Source: Dipteris shenzhenensis (taxonomy: Eukaryota > Polypodiophyta > Polypodiopsida > Gleicheniales). From it: 64,000 bases of DNA. Made by a program: the position numbers and the translations under genes. Shown here one piece after another: positions 34,820 to 46,540 of this stretch. The notes beneath the pieces are model-generated. The model did not search any database. It worked only from the letters and a program-made list of their open reading frames with translations, and had not been told where the DNA came from. Location: assembly GCA_047967505.1 (NCBI GenBank), contig CM106540.1; one strand, written 5' to 3'. How positions within the stretch are numbered: the stretch's first letter is position 1; the number at the start of each line of letters is the position of its first letter.

Positions 34820-35185
34820 ATCATCTCTATGTATGCTCCAGATCACTCTTTTTATGTCAAGGTACTCAGCCTGGATAGTCCTCCAAAATGAATGAAAATA
34901 AGTTATTGTGTGTTGCGTGTGTTTTGTAAACACCTCTGGTCACCTTATGATGTAGGCCATGTGTATGTTTTGTTCCATGGTACCTCCTACAGACATTGTG
35001 TGCATGTACATGTAGGAGAGATAACCATTGGAAGGTCTGTTTGTATCCCTTTCTATTTACCTTACACCCAAGGAAACCCTTGCTAGCATGAGAACCTAGC
35101 CATAGATTTATCCTTGACCACCATGAGATGGCATGAGAAACTATGAGACTAGATGTATCCTTGACATAGCCTGAGGCATCTCCTT

Positions 35186-35196
35186 GAGGGGGGGTT
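35186..35196 (+). other. Polypurine tract
   Basis: GAGGGGGGG followed by TT directly precedes the 3' LTR; it would prime plus-strand synthesis. Confidence 0.85.
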
Positions 35197-35485
35197 TGTT
35201 GGGATATCTCAAGGTGTATGCCTCAGGCACACCTTATGTTTCTATGTGTGAGTGCTAGAGGCACAGTTAGGTGCCCACAAGCACAGTTAGGTGGTGGAAA
35301 AGCCACATAGGATGATTGAGAGAATCTAGGAGCAGATTAAGGAGATGATTGTGGAGCTTTGAGGTCATCAGTGATGTCAGTGACCTTGTATGAGGTGCCT
35401 ACTTAAGGACCTCTTTCTTCTTCATTCTATATGCAAGTATTCTGATTTTGTGTCAACTCTACTCTTTCCTTTCAGTGTTCCAACA
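35197..35485 (+). repeat. 3' LTR, 289 bp
   Basis: Same boundaries and sequence as the 5' LTR with one substitution. Confidence 0.95.
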
Positions 35486-35490
35486 TTTGG
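35486..35490. other. Target-site duplication, right copy (TTTGG)
   Basis: Matches 32840-32844 exactly. Confidence 0.9.
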
Positions 35491-37256
35491 ATGCTCTCCA
35501 AAACTTCACCAGGATGGTGCATGAGGTGAACAACATGGAGGGGCAACTAGTCTGTCAACGTCACAAGATTACCATCGATGAAAGCGTGATTGAAAAGGCT
35601 CTAGGAATTTTTGGAGGCAGTACACAAGCGCACTTTTTTGAGAAGCATTGGAACAGACCGATATTCTAGACGTATACCCCAATGCTCAAATTAATAAAGA
35701 TAGTGGAGTCAAGATTTCAAGCTTGCCAATAGAACTCCAAGATGTAGTGAAGAAGACAATTCACTTCTTTCTTGATAGGAGAGGAACCTTCAAGTTCTAG
35801 CAGGTTCAAGCAATAGTAGAGCAACTGAAAGGATGTGATGTATCTTCCTCAAGAGAGATCTCCAAGAGCATGTTAACCAATTTGAAGAACTGCATGGATG
35901 GCAAATCCCAATTGTCATCTCAGTCTACTGGAGTTGCAATGCACCTAATGGTATCCACCCTCAAAGGGATTTTTGAGCAATATGAGAAGCAGAGGTCTCA
36001 GAAGGTGACTTTTCTACAAGAGAAAGCCACCGATGTAGCAAAGGCAGTGCAACTTGAGAAAAGTCTCAAGGAAGGTGCAGAAGCCAAGGTAAAGGAGGCA
36101 TAAGCGAGGGCCTTGTAGGCACAAGAGCAAGCTAAGGCCGCCACAAAATTGGTCGACATGGAAAGGCATAGAAGAGAAGAAGCAGAGAAGTGCATGAAGG
36201 AGGTCCGAGATAGGCTCGAAGAAGTGAGAAATGATGGGGACATGGCAGACAAGGAACTAGAAAAGATGCAAAAAGGAGCTTGAAGATCAGAAAGCCAAAA
36301 AGGAGGGTCTTTACAAATGGCTCTACAACATGTAGAACTCATTGAACATTGAAAAAGACCAGATGATGGAGGAGCTAAAAAGGGAGAATGTAGAAACCAG
36401 AAAGGTGATGCAAAAACTGTGAGAGAGCTTCGAGGCCAGGAAGGATGGGGTAGAGAGTAGCACGAGTGGAGAAGACAACAAAGTAGCTCCCTAAGCTAGG
36501 AAGGATGCAGAGAGCAGCTACCACGATGGAGCAAGTTCCAGCCACCGTGGTGGAGAAATTTGCAGTAGCCATGATGAGGGTTGTTTTTTTGAAACACTGT
36601 TGGAAGTCCAAAGAGCAAGCTATAATAATCTACAAGAAGATCACGATAGATGTTTGCACAAGCTTGATGTGGCTTTTGACAGTTATGAAAAGTAGTCCGT
36701 TGCCCTGTGAGGTTTCCAAACTAGAGTGGAAGTCTTGGAAACCGCCCATGAAGAAGTTTTTCAAGAATTTATGAAAGTTCAACAGATGCTGAGGGATTCT
36801 GATGAAGCTATTGCATAGAGTGAGCAAAAAGTGAAGGAGATAAAGGAGAACATCCGTAGCCTTAGGATGAGGGAGGAAGGAATCAAGAAGCAACTTCATC
36901 ATGTATAGAGCAAGACTATGGTATTGACGGCCACAATAGTTAAATCGGATGCCATCCTGCTATGCAGCAGGGTCCAAAATGCATGGTTAGCCATACCCCC
37001 ATCATAGATGAATGCTGTATCCGATGGCCTGCATGCTACCACCCTGTGCACGTTTTTTGCTTTGGAGTGTGGGTGCATACAAAATCGCTATGTAGAGAAT
37101 GCCATTTGCCATTGCCCAGGTCATGGACAGATCAAATGTGCCTACCTGCTACAGCTATCTAACGACGAGAAAGTAGATGCTACAGTTGAATTTGACATTT
37201 GGGCAAAAGATCTTAAAGACAAGGAGCTCAAATTGAGGAAGGCCAAGACAACCTGA

Positions 37257-38374
37257 TTGCGAGGAAAAGGAGCCTAAAGGGAGGAACCAACCCCCTTCCG
37301 AAAAGGAGCAAAAAAAAGGGCCGAGCCTGCAACCAGGAAGCTCAAATCAAGGAAAGAGGAAGCAGCATGAAGGGAAGGAGTCTTTGAGATTGTAATCTAT
37401 GTAATCTGTGTGTAATCTATTGAATTGATAATCTTTTCTAGAGTTTACTTGGGCAATGTTTTCTCATCTAAGTGACTAGATAGTGTCCTTTGATCCACAC
37501 CAGTGTAGTGATAATAATGAGATGAAAGATTTCAATTTGACATGCAATGTGAGACAAAAAATTCGATTAGATCACTAATGTGAGATTGAAATATTTCGAT
37601 TAGTGAACTATTGTACCACAAAAGATTTCAATTAGACAACTAATGTGAGATGAAAGATTTACATTAGACAACTAACATGAGACTGAAGAATGAGAAGGTC
37701 GGTCTCAATGAACTCTCTCCCTATTTAAGTGCAGTGCAAAAACAACTAAGAGCCCATTACAAAGTCTAGCCCCAAAACTATGTACACCAATCCAAACTCT
37801 GTACACCGAAAGACTTTGGAATGCTTTTGTTCTATCTAAAAATGATGTTGGATGGCATCCTCGAAGAAACAAACCTGGAGAAGAAGGACAAAAGTAGCTG
37901 CAAGGAGGACATGCTTCGGTGGTGGGTACAGCATAGATGGTGATTATTAATTTCCCTGGCTATTGTTTTTTCTACTCCTTTAAGGTACTTGTCAAGCTCA
38001 TGATGTAGGTTTCTTTTGGCAGGACATGAAAGAGGCTCGAAGATCTATAGAGCACAAAGAGCAAGATGAAGAGGACCCCCAGCAAAAGGAGGAGTTACTA
38101 TGGGTGTATAAGTCAGCTGAGTCAAGCAAGTGGTGTGTGATCCGAGTGTGTGAAGAGGTCTACCATAGTGCAGCAGACTAGCCTCCAGAGCTAGGAGATG
38201 CTTGCTATAGAGAGGTTGATAAGATAGTTGCGCAAGTCTAAAATTTCCTTGAAATAATAAAAATCTTGCAGACATTTCTTAAACTTATGGATATCTTCAT
38301 GGTGCTCGTAATACCTAATTTTGTATCGACCGACTTCCATGTTAGTACTTATGTTTTAAGTAGCCCGGTGGTTG
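37257..38374. other. Spacer with ~35-bp tandem repeats
   Basis: From about 37510 to 37690, units of 'ttcgattagaYaactaatgtgagatgaaagat' type recur four to five times. Similar 'atgtgagatgaaagattt' wording occurs at 1915-1935. No gene is seen. Confidence 0.55.
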
Positions 38375-38930
38375 ACATCTAATGGTTAACTATACCCAAT
38401 CTAAAGGGCACTAGCACTGTGCAACAAATTTTAGGATAGCATGACAATAGTGTAGGGATAGCAGGGTAGTAGTGCAAGATAAGTTATTACCAGTGTGGTG
38501 GCTGGTTGCACTAGAATATGAACAGCCACTAGTACAGTGGTTTGCTTCTATTATTACAAGATGAATGGATTTATTATGGGAAACCAGTGCGGTGGTTGTT
38601 GGGATATACTAAAAGCAAGCATGGGATGAAATCTAACGGTTAACGAAACGATATACAATCTAAAGGACACTATTTTAGTATAGCACTATGCAACAAATTT
38701 TAGGATAGCATGGCAGTAGTGTAGGGATAGCATGGTAGTAGTGTAGGATAAGTTATCGCCAGCGCGGTGGTTAATTTGCACTAGGATATAAACAACCACC
38801 AGCATGGTGGTTTGCTTCTATTATTACAAGATGAATGGATTTGTAGGATGTGTGGATTCATTATGGGAAACCAGCACGGTGATTGTTGGGATATACTAAA
38901 AACAAGCATGGGTTTTACTGTTTAGGATTT
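38375..38930. repeat. Two ~0.25-0.3-kb tandem copies
   Basis: Copy A about 38375-38628 and copy B about 38629-38930 share 'gcaacaaattttaggatagcat', 'ggtttgcttctattattacaagatgaatgg' and 'gttgttgggatatactaaaaRcaagcatggg'. They are diverged by several percent with small indels. Confidence 0.8.
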
Positions 38931-39281
38931 TTAATAAGACTAACACGGTGGTTGTTTGGGATATAAGAAGCAGTCTCAATACAAATTCCATTTTGTAGGA
39001 CAAGTGGACATATTGTTTCCCTACAATGAGACTACATACATTTTCTTAGTACTATCTCAGTCGTCCTCATCCAGTGCTCCACTACACCCCAAGATGTGCT
39101 CATCCATGTCTAAATCCAATTTGAAGACACTCTTGCCCTTCTTTCATTTGTGGCACATGTTGCACCTGGAACTTAATCGCTCTTACTAGATGAGAGTACA
39201 CACATGTTTATGGACTCTTATGTAGCAGTTCATAATTGCGGCGTCTCTTGGATTTTTTTTTGTACCAAAAAGCTCCGACTA

Positions 39282-41067
39282 CTACATCCCACTTCGCATA
39301 GGTTGTTTCCCAATTATCCTTAAATGTTTCCTCAACCTTGTACTTAGGTTTTGTGCACTGCAACATAAAGTATGGGTCATCTTCCTCGTTCTCCCTAGAA
39401 TCTGTGAGACAACTGCAAAGTTATCTCCCTTTTCCAGACAGTTAGTGAGGTCATCAAAACTCTCCCCAAAATGTGGTGAGTCATTTGTCTCTCCATTGTT
39501 TGTGGCTCCATCTGAATGTAGAGGAAAAACTTGAATGCGATCCCATGTATTCAAATTTGCAATGTTCTCACAATCCTCATGATCCCCTATGATGCACGCA
39601 CTACAGAAACAAGAAAGTTTTCTCGTTTTAATCACTTGGTTGTTTGAAAAGCCCCATATGCTATGCAAACCACGAACTCCTTTAATTTTAATGCAATCGT
39701 GTTGGCTTCTCCTTTGCACATAATCCACTTTCACTTTATGGAACACTCTATGTATTATAGTATTCTTGAGGCTTTGTTTATTGTATGTTAAATGCACTCC
39801 TGTGGAGAGGTTGGTTGTAAGCCACATTATAGCATCATGGGCATCATTGAGTTTTTCTTAAGGGCATGCTAATTGGTGTTTATAAATAGAGCTTGCTTAA
39901 TAACAGCACTGCATCCATCATGTACACCCTTGCCATGGCTAGACCCAAAGAAATTCCAGATCATGTCTAGACTGCCGATAAGCGATTTGGACCTTAAGAC
40001 GAAGTACAATCCACATGCTAGTTTAAATTGAGAGGCAACACCATCTGAGCACACCCAATGTTGTTTTATATTTTCTGCATGGGAATTTTCCTCATGGGAA
40101 TTTTCCTTTTTCAGCCATTCCCAATGCAGTAGAAAAGCATGCTGCATAAATAGGGTGTCATGTTCCCTATCATCTGAAATGTAGAAATGGTAAGTGTGTT
40201 GCACTGACCTAGACTCCTGTGAGTCATCAAGCATATTGGCATCAGGCATGGAAGAATCAAGAAAATGACTATACATGATATGCACAAGAATTGTTATCTG
40301 CTTGTTGTGCCAGTGAGCATTTTGTATCTCATCTTGTTCTTTAAAAGAATAATTTTTTGCAAAATCTATGACAGATACAATAGTGTCACAGGGAAAATTG
40401 GCAAGGCACATCCTGAACTACTTATCCTACTAGCTAGTCATGAAATTGTGAAGAACATATTTTGGGACGGATTGAACCACGTGACCTACAAGCTCCCTTG
40501 GTTGGGTGCTCTTATATGTGATAGTAGCCATCTCTTTTTATCATATCCTTCAACATTGGCATTTTCAAATCTCCTCCATTTTAGAGCAACGTGGTTGTCT
40601 TTCCTCATTTCATTTGGATAGACATTGAATTTCTTCTTCTTCAGCTTCAAACAACAATGCTTGCATGTGCCGAAAATGCATTCAATCTTGTGCCACTCAT
40701 GGTCTCCCTTTGGACAAACCACTGGCTCCCAAAGAGACCTCAAGCTACAAAACCTTCCCTCCCTTGCAACTACATGATGAGGATCCAGGTGGCCTATAGA
40801 CTACACATTCATTAGAGAGCATGGGGAACGATCCCGATGGAGCAATGCTCCAACACGACCAGATCTCAAGTCATTCATAGCTTGACTGGCCAAGTCAAAG
40901 TCTATGTGTGTTTTGCAACAACAAACATTCATGTCTTTGAGTTTCCTCACATACCAAGGCTTACAATGCTCAAAGCTCCTCTGTCCAATTGAAATGTTCG
41001 GATTCTGATCCACAAACTTGAGATACAACTCCGTCTGCTGACCCAACATGCAAGAACAACAGAACAA
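39282..41067 (-). pseudogene. Decayed cysteine-rich, transposase-like gene
   Basis: Four minus-strand segments follow in order: 40801-41067, 40486-40743, 39869-40411 and 39282-39827, each ended by stops. The first has 'RKLKDMNVCCCKTH'. The second has paired Cys ('FGTCKHCCLKL'). The third has 'SVIDFAKNYSFKEQDEIQNA', 'HFYISDDREHDTLFMQHAFL', 'WVCSDGVASQFKLACG' and 'FFGSSHGKGVHDGCSAVIK'. The last is another Cys/basic block. The conserved Asp residues in 'IDFAKNY' and 'SDGVASQFK' and the 'SHGKGVHDG' block look like an RNase H-fold transposase core. I infer a DNA transposon; similar uncharacterised proteins occur in multiple copies in non-seed plants, from memory only. Confidence 0.55.
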
Positions 41068-41149
41068 TGAGCCTCCTTTTTGCTACTACTGAAAGAATAC
41101 AAAACATGGTCTAATTAAAGTATATAATGAAGCAAAACAATTTTCAACC

Positions 41150-41410
41150 ATCGCACTGGTTTAGGACAGTCACAATTTCAATCACCGAGCTGGTTTAGGA
41201 CACGTTTAGGATAGTCACAATTTCAACCATCAGGATGGTTTAGGACATTGTCATGGTTTCAACCACCGAGATGGTTTAGCTTGACGGTCTCAACTTCACA
41301 TATTAGACAATAACAAGTACATTTCTTTTTATTTTTGAATTTCACCATTAGAAAATAACATTTCTTTTCATTTTTGAATTTCACCATTAGAAAATAACAA
41401 TATATTGCTT
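41150..41410. repeat. Short tandem repeats
   Basis: 'Tttcaaccaccgagatggtttagga' units recur about four times at 41150-41290. 'Tttcttttcatttttgaatttcaccattagaaaataaca' is duplicated at about 41318-41400. Confidence 0.7.
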
Positions 41411-41474
41411 TTCATTTCCGAATTCTATAATTTAAGAGTATATGACCCGAATAGCAAGAAATTAAATTTAATTA

Positions 41475-41660
41475 CTCAAGAACAAACACATTAAACTTTT
41501 CAATGTGGTTTTGGCTTAGCCATTTTTAAGAGAAGTAATAATTTGATTTTAAATCTGTTTGTTCTTGAGTAATCATTACTCAAGAACAAACACATTAGAC
41601 TTTTTAATGTGGTTTTGGCATAGCCATTTTTAAGAAAAGAAATCATTTTGATGTCTATGG
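41475..41660. repeat. ~100-bp direct duplication joined by a perfect palindrome
   Basis: 'Attactcaagaacaaacacatta.actttt.aatgtggttttggc.tagccatttttaaga' occurs at about 41475-41533 and 41575-41634. At 41556-41592 an 18-bp perfect inverted repeat (TGTTTGTTCTTGAGTAAT) surrounds a single C. Confidence 0.85.
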
Positions 41661-42959
41661 TTTTTATAAAGGGAAACACTATTAAATAATAGTTGAAGTT
41701 AAGGGAATAATCCATGAAGGTATTTGGATTAAGAATGAGCCAACCTCATCAAATTGAGGAAATATTTTGCAAAAATAAATGGACAACAGGGAGTAAAGTT
41801 ATATACACCACCTTGGAAAGAAAAATGTGTTCTTTTTCAATATGCAAAAGAGTTCAACATAAAAGTAGCAAGAGCTTAGAACTAAGGGAAAAAAGCTCAA
41901 GTGAAAACCATATAATAGAGCAAGTTGAAGAAAACAGGCTTGTAATACCTCTATGATGAAATGGTAATAACTCTTCCTAGATAGGGCAATTGTTTGCCAA
42001 GAAGATCTTGGGTGGCATGGAAAAATGTGGAAGTTGAGATATAGCTAGAGTTGAACATCCACCAAATGAAAGAGCGATCTCAACTTCCATAAGCTTCATG
42101 CTATCTTTGCTATCTAGAGACTTTATGCTATCTATGATCATTTAGAATTTCCATTTTATCTTCCCTTTTGGTAAGGTAAATCTCAATTGTGTAATAATAC
42201 CTGGCTAAAAGTTTTGTAGATAGGATGTACACTCTCCTTGCTCTTTCTTTCTCTTTTTCTCCAATTGATTGAGATAAGAATGAACCAAGGAGCAAGAAGG
42301 ATGGGGACTGATACAAGAGGCAAGGATCCTCCTCCAAAGCTTGCTCCAACTTTCACTGAACTGACACATGAGGTGACGCCCCTCTCCTTCATGCATGGAT
42401 TCGCTTATGGATACATTGGGTGATCATCATGAGAATGCATTTTGGAAACCAAACTTGGATATAGACATCGCACACGTCACTTCCATCCATTTCCCTCCCT
42501 TGCTCAATGCTAACCACATTTCCTTCCAAGAGGATGAGCTACAAGAGAATAGAAGCATCCTCTCCTAGTTTCCAAATACTTGCAGTAGATCCTCCCAACA
42601 TTAAGTGTGTCACTGTGTTGAGGGACATTCTCAATATCGTGTACAAATGTAAGTATGCACTAACACTTATGGAGTACTAAAATGGCAATAGGGTTAGAAA
42701 CCGTAGCTTTAGACCTAGTCCTAAAGGGTGATGTTGTTATGAATTCTTTTCAACTAGTCTAGTGCATTGTTAGTAACGTTGGGGTGTGCTCTCTAGCTAT
42801 GCCCTCGTTTCCTCTATATTTTCTCTCTATTGAAAACAATGAAATAGTAGGCCACTTTTGTTTGCTAAGGGATGCCTATGGAACCACCAAGATAGAAAGC
42901 ACTTGTTGTTTTCTTATCACAAATGCTTTTTCTCAATCAACATCTATGTAATGTAACTC
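41661..42959. other. Spacer without recognisable genes
   Basis: Short ORFs only. A + strand reading at 42280-42570 is moderately protein-like but has stops and no family. Confidence 0.4.
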
Positions 42960-43380
42960 AAATTGATTTTCATACCTGAGTTCAAAAATCTACGATTCTT
43001 TTAATGTATCCGGACCTCTACATGATGAACCCTTTCAAGGTTTCTTCATAACTCTAATTATATAATTCAAATCTAGTCATGTAATAGTCAAATATATAGA
43101 GTTGCCTATGAGTTGTTAATACTCTTTTAGATTTGTGTCCAGAGAGTTCCCATTTTGTGAAACCTCCAAGTTGCCTTTTACTAGAGTATCCATAGGCTTT
43201 GTGTCACACATCCAAGTAAGCACAATTTGCCCATTTGGTCACGATATATTAACTCCAAGAAAGTAATGGTGTCCCATATTGCTGAGAATTCTGATATAAA
43301 TTTGGCTCTAATATTTGTGACCAATTGTTGACAAGAATCAATGATATTCTAGAACATTATCAACATAAAGGATGGCTAAT
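42960..43380 (-). pseudogene. Copia reverse transcriptase relic
   Basis: Reading the minus strand gives 'LAILYVDNVLEYH', stop, 'FLSTIGHKY', then 'ILSNMGHHYFLGVNIS', 'NGQIVLTWMCDTKPMDTLV', and 'QLIGNSIYLTIT' followed by 'LDLNYIIRV'. This matches the Copia RT block order: YVDD, LG-x-x-YFLG, KP-x-x-TP, LIGSLIYLT-TRPD. The catalytic YVDD is YVDN and several stops are present. Only this fragment survives. Confidence 0.7.
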
Positions 43381-44500
43381 GATGGAAGGCTTAGAAGCTC
43401 TAATAGAATGAGTTTGAGTAAAGTCTACATACCGTTTTGAGGAAAGGGGGAAGGTTCTTGCTTGGCCATATGGTGCCCTTGCATGATTGTAAGCTAGAGC
43501 ATAGACTAGCAAGGTATGCAAAGTTGTTGCAAGGGAGTTGACAAAAGGGGAGGCAATCATGCAATTCACTTTTGTAGCAAGATGATGGGGATGGAGGGGA
43601 GTCTATAGGCACTTCAATTTTGCTGGATAGCATGGGGAAGTAGGATTTTCTAGTTGTGGATGATTAAGCAGCTTTCTATACATGTTAACTGATGTTTTGT
43701 GCTATAAGGCTACAAGAAAGCTTATTTATGATGTTGCTTTCCCATCTTTCTTAATTGCTCTTTTGAGCTGTCTAAAGACCTTGATTCTTTAGCACCCCTA
43801 GGAAGGCTATGTTTCTACCCAAAGTTCTCTATTAGACTCATCCAAGCACTACAACCCAACCTTGCATCCAAATGTACGTGGACTGTATAGATGTAAAACC
43901 GAGCCCTTAGCAATTCTCAAATTCCCCAAAACATTGTTGCATTCTACAAGCATCTTTATCCCTATCCTGATATTGTACATGCATGCCCTCAAAAGCATAA
44001 AAGGTAGTAGCACTTCCATGCACACCTCTAACCACCAAACCACACAAAAGCCCACAAATTATGTGCATGCATGCCATCTCATATCTCAAACCAACAGTAG
44101 CATCAATTGCAACCGAGAGAGGGTCCAAAGAAGCCAAAAAGTGCAAGCAAACACATAGCTTGGATGTGGAGCACAGTCCTCAATAATGAGTGAGTTAAAG
44201 TGCTCACTTGGTGATAATTCCTTGTAATTGGTGCATAGTGCCATCACCCACCGTGTTGGCAAATTCCTTGCATTCGTGCATTCTTTCCGTCCATCTTGTC
44301 AAAAAGGTGTCCTCCTCTCCTTTTGAGTGCCACATGCTCTCATCCTAGCTCTGGAGGGTGTGAGAGAAGGGAAATTGATGCCAAGGTTTCCAAGCCCACA
44401 TGCAAGAAGACAAAGGTCAAGAGGGAGCTCCCGATTCCCCCCTCTCGCCACCCCAAAAAGAAACAAGGTGGCAAACCACTAAGGCCCTACTTAGAGATAG
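43381..44500. other. Spacer; may contain the 3' end of the Helitron
   Basis: No supported gene. The Helitron endonuclease ends at about 44501 on the minus strand, so its 3' terminal hairpin and end motif should lie somewhere to the left. I could not identify a convincing terminus. Confidence 0.4.
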
Positions 44501-45110
44501 TTATGTGTATATGTACGTGATTGAGTGGTCACTCCAATATGCAAATGATGTTCCTACTTTTATGTTTCGATTGCTATTGTTTGTCCATATGTAACTTAAT
44601 TGAGATCCATACATAGTTGTTGGTTCTTGAAATTGTAATTTGAAGTTGAAGTTGTTCATCATCTTTCGAAGGTTTGTTGATTTGGGTGTTTGTTTCAACA
44701 TGTCAATGTTAAAATCTCCTAACAAAATTGTGTTAGATTGTGTATTGGTTGTGGCAGCAAGTAATTGTTGAAGGTATTGTATTAAAAATTTGTATTTAGT
44801 GGATGGGGGTCTATAGACATTGATGATTGTGTACGTATTGGCTTTTTTTATCATCTTGATCCTTGTAATTTCTAATCCTTTTTCTTCTCTTGCTATTGTT
44901 ATTTCTTTATGAACAAGTGTGCATGATCCTAAGTGTGAATAGTTACAAATTGTTTAGAATTTTGAACCAAAGAATTTGTTAGGGTTTTTTGTTCATGTTT
45001 CTTGTAAGCAAATGACATCAGAATCCATAAGACGTGTTGTTGCTTTCAGATCTTCCTCATATTTTGGTAGGGATCTTGTGTTCAACGATTGAATGAGGAT
45101 TGTGTTATAG
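44501..45110 (-). pseudogene. Helitron EEP endonuclease domain
   Basis: It follows the helicase directly. Motifs in order: 'IQSLNTRSL', 'SDVICLQET' with the metal-binding Glu, then after a stop 'LGSCTLVHKEITIA', 'TIINVYRPPSTKY', 'TILLGDFNIDML', 'LSYIWTNN' and 'YWSDHSITY'. These are the exonuclease-endonuclease-phosphatase motifs. The Asp expected before 'IW' appears as Tyr. One stop near 44991 and the gap to 44855 break the frame. Such domains are thought to nick target DNA. Confidence 0.85.
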
Positions 45111-46540
45111 TTTGAATCTTCCAAGCATGTTTGCAATATTGTCTTGTAAGATGCATGAGTGGAGAGGTGGTCCATTTCTTTTTTGACGTCATTGTCAACA
45201 TTGAAGTTTTGAAATTGCAATGGCTCCACCAAGTAAAGGTTTTCTATTTCTATAACCCTAGATAAAGCTATGTATGCCAACCCATGTGCATGTACTCCTT
45301 TTGGGGAGAAAGCTAGTTTTTCCATTGTTAGTCCTTAAGCCCTGTGGATTGTTCTTGCTGATGCTGCTGCTGGTTGTAATGGAAATTGTTCCCATGTGAG
45401 AATGCTTGTTTTTGAAGGGCCTATTTGAACTTATTTTGTTACTCTAAATATCGGTGTCCACTGGTGTCTTATAGATGTTGTGTATAATTGTTGATTATCT
45501 TTTCTAATTTGAAAGCCAATATCATCTAGTGGAAACAATATCCATACAATTTGTTTTCCAGTGTAATTGGAAGCTGCCATGAAAATCCCATTCGCCCCAT
45601 TTACAAATCTGTCTTGCTGGTTGATATTACCATATCAAAGTTCAATTAACATTCCCCCTTTTATTTCTATAGTTGTATGTAGACCATTCGTAACTTTAGG
45701 ATCCATCAGCAATTTTGCTTGTCTACACGAAGAAGTGATCAATCGCTTTGAAAATGTATTTTTTCCCGCAAGATAGTTTCAATACCTTTTTATTGTGCCT
45801 ATTTGTTTCAGAGTTTGTGTAGTATAAGTGTGGGAAGGTGTGGTTTGCTGGTATGGGGTGCAAGCAATTTTTGTTAATGTAATCAATCTGTTCTTGTGTG
45901 TGTGTGCAATTTCTGAAAGAGCTTAAAGCATTTATGAAATTATTGTTACTTTGTCTTATCGTATGTTTAAGTTCATAGCATTGTGGTTTTATGGTGCCAA
46001 TATGTACTAGCCATAGATTGGAGGTCGTCATTGTTCTTTTTGAAAACCCATCTTTGACGGGCTGTGCTTGGTCAAAGTCTCTGCAAGTGATCACGTCGAT
46101 GTTGTCAAAATATTTGGTGTGGTTGCATTTCAATGCCCTCATTCTCAGGTCTGCAAAGTCCATATTTCTCTTTCCCACTAAGGAGATCTCGTAAGAAATA
46201 ATTAGTTGTACTTGTTCGTATAGCGAGCTTAGTGTGTCAAGTTTTTCTCTTGGAAGAGAAGTAAGGTTTTTGGTATGTGTTGACAAGTGCAATGCAGAGT
46301 GTATTGTGTTGCCATTGATGTTGCGTGCTGCTGGTTGCATGCTGCTTTTCTAGTATATGCAAGCATCAAAACTTTTGGTAAGTCGATGTTGATATCTACT
46401 ATGGTTTGGTTGTAATAACAAAGTAGTCCTTACACAAGCAGAAGAAGCAAATATGTTTTTTCGCTTCTTGCACCTCTTGTGAGAAACAAATTCAATTTTG
46501 CAAAAGGGTGTAATCTTTTGTGCAACATGATATCATCAAA
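45090..46540 (-). pseudogene. Helitron Pif1-type helicase domain
   Basis: The reading begins 'RALFDDIMLHKRLHPFAKLN', followed by a damaged Walker A ('RGARSEKTYLLLL', where GGAGSGKT is expected). Then come 'NINGNTIHSALHLS', 'YEISLVGKRNMDFADLRM' and 'NIDVITCRDFDQAQPVKD'. The 3' motifs are 'ASARTIHRA' (motif V region) and 'HAHGLAYIALSRVIEIENLY' (motif VI). Segments 45723-46340 and 44993-45325 are open and the interval between them is readable with a few stops. DNA unwinding would be abolished by the Walker A changes. Confidence 0.85.

Larger units (their letters stand above)
32845..35485 (+). mobile_element. Gag-only LTR retrotransposon, intact and recent
   Basis: The element is 2641 bp with two 289-bp LTRs that differ at one position only, a PBS, a near-complete gag, a polypurine tract and a perfect 5-bp TSD. 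No protease, integrase or RT is encoded, so this is a TR-GAG/LARD-type non-autonomous element. Copia affinity is suggested by the gag ('KFNGKGFHTWQMKVKFALM' and double CCHC). A single LTR difference implies very recent insertion. A diverged inverted relative lies at 26826-28954. Confidence 0.95.
32709..37256 (+). pseudogene. Older coiled-coil ORF, split by an LTR element
   Basis: The reading starts at ATG 32709 ('MDPTQSGSSSHNLSSLSVAQ'), runs to 32844, and continues in the same frame at 35491 after the inserted LTR element and its duplicated TTTGG. The right part reads 'ALQNFTRMVHEVNNMEGQLV' and 'HKITIDESVIEKALGIFGGS'. After a frameshift near 35660 a long Lys/Glu/Ala-rich coiled coil follows (about 35870-36900), with many stops that could be CAG/CAA/TGG changes. 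The last part (about 37000-37256) has 'CGCIQNRYVENAICHCPGHG'. I do not know the family; position among TEs suggests a non-autonomous element protein. Confidence 0.5.
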
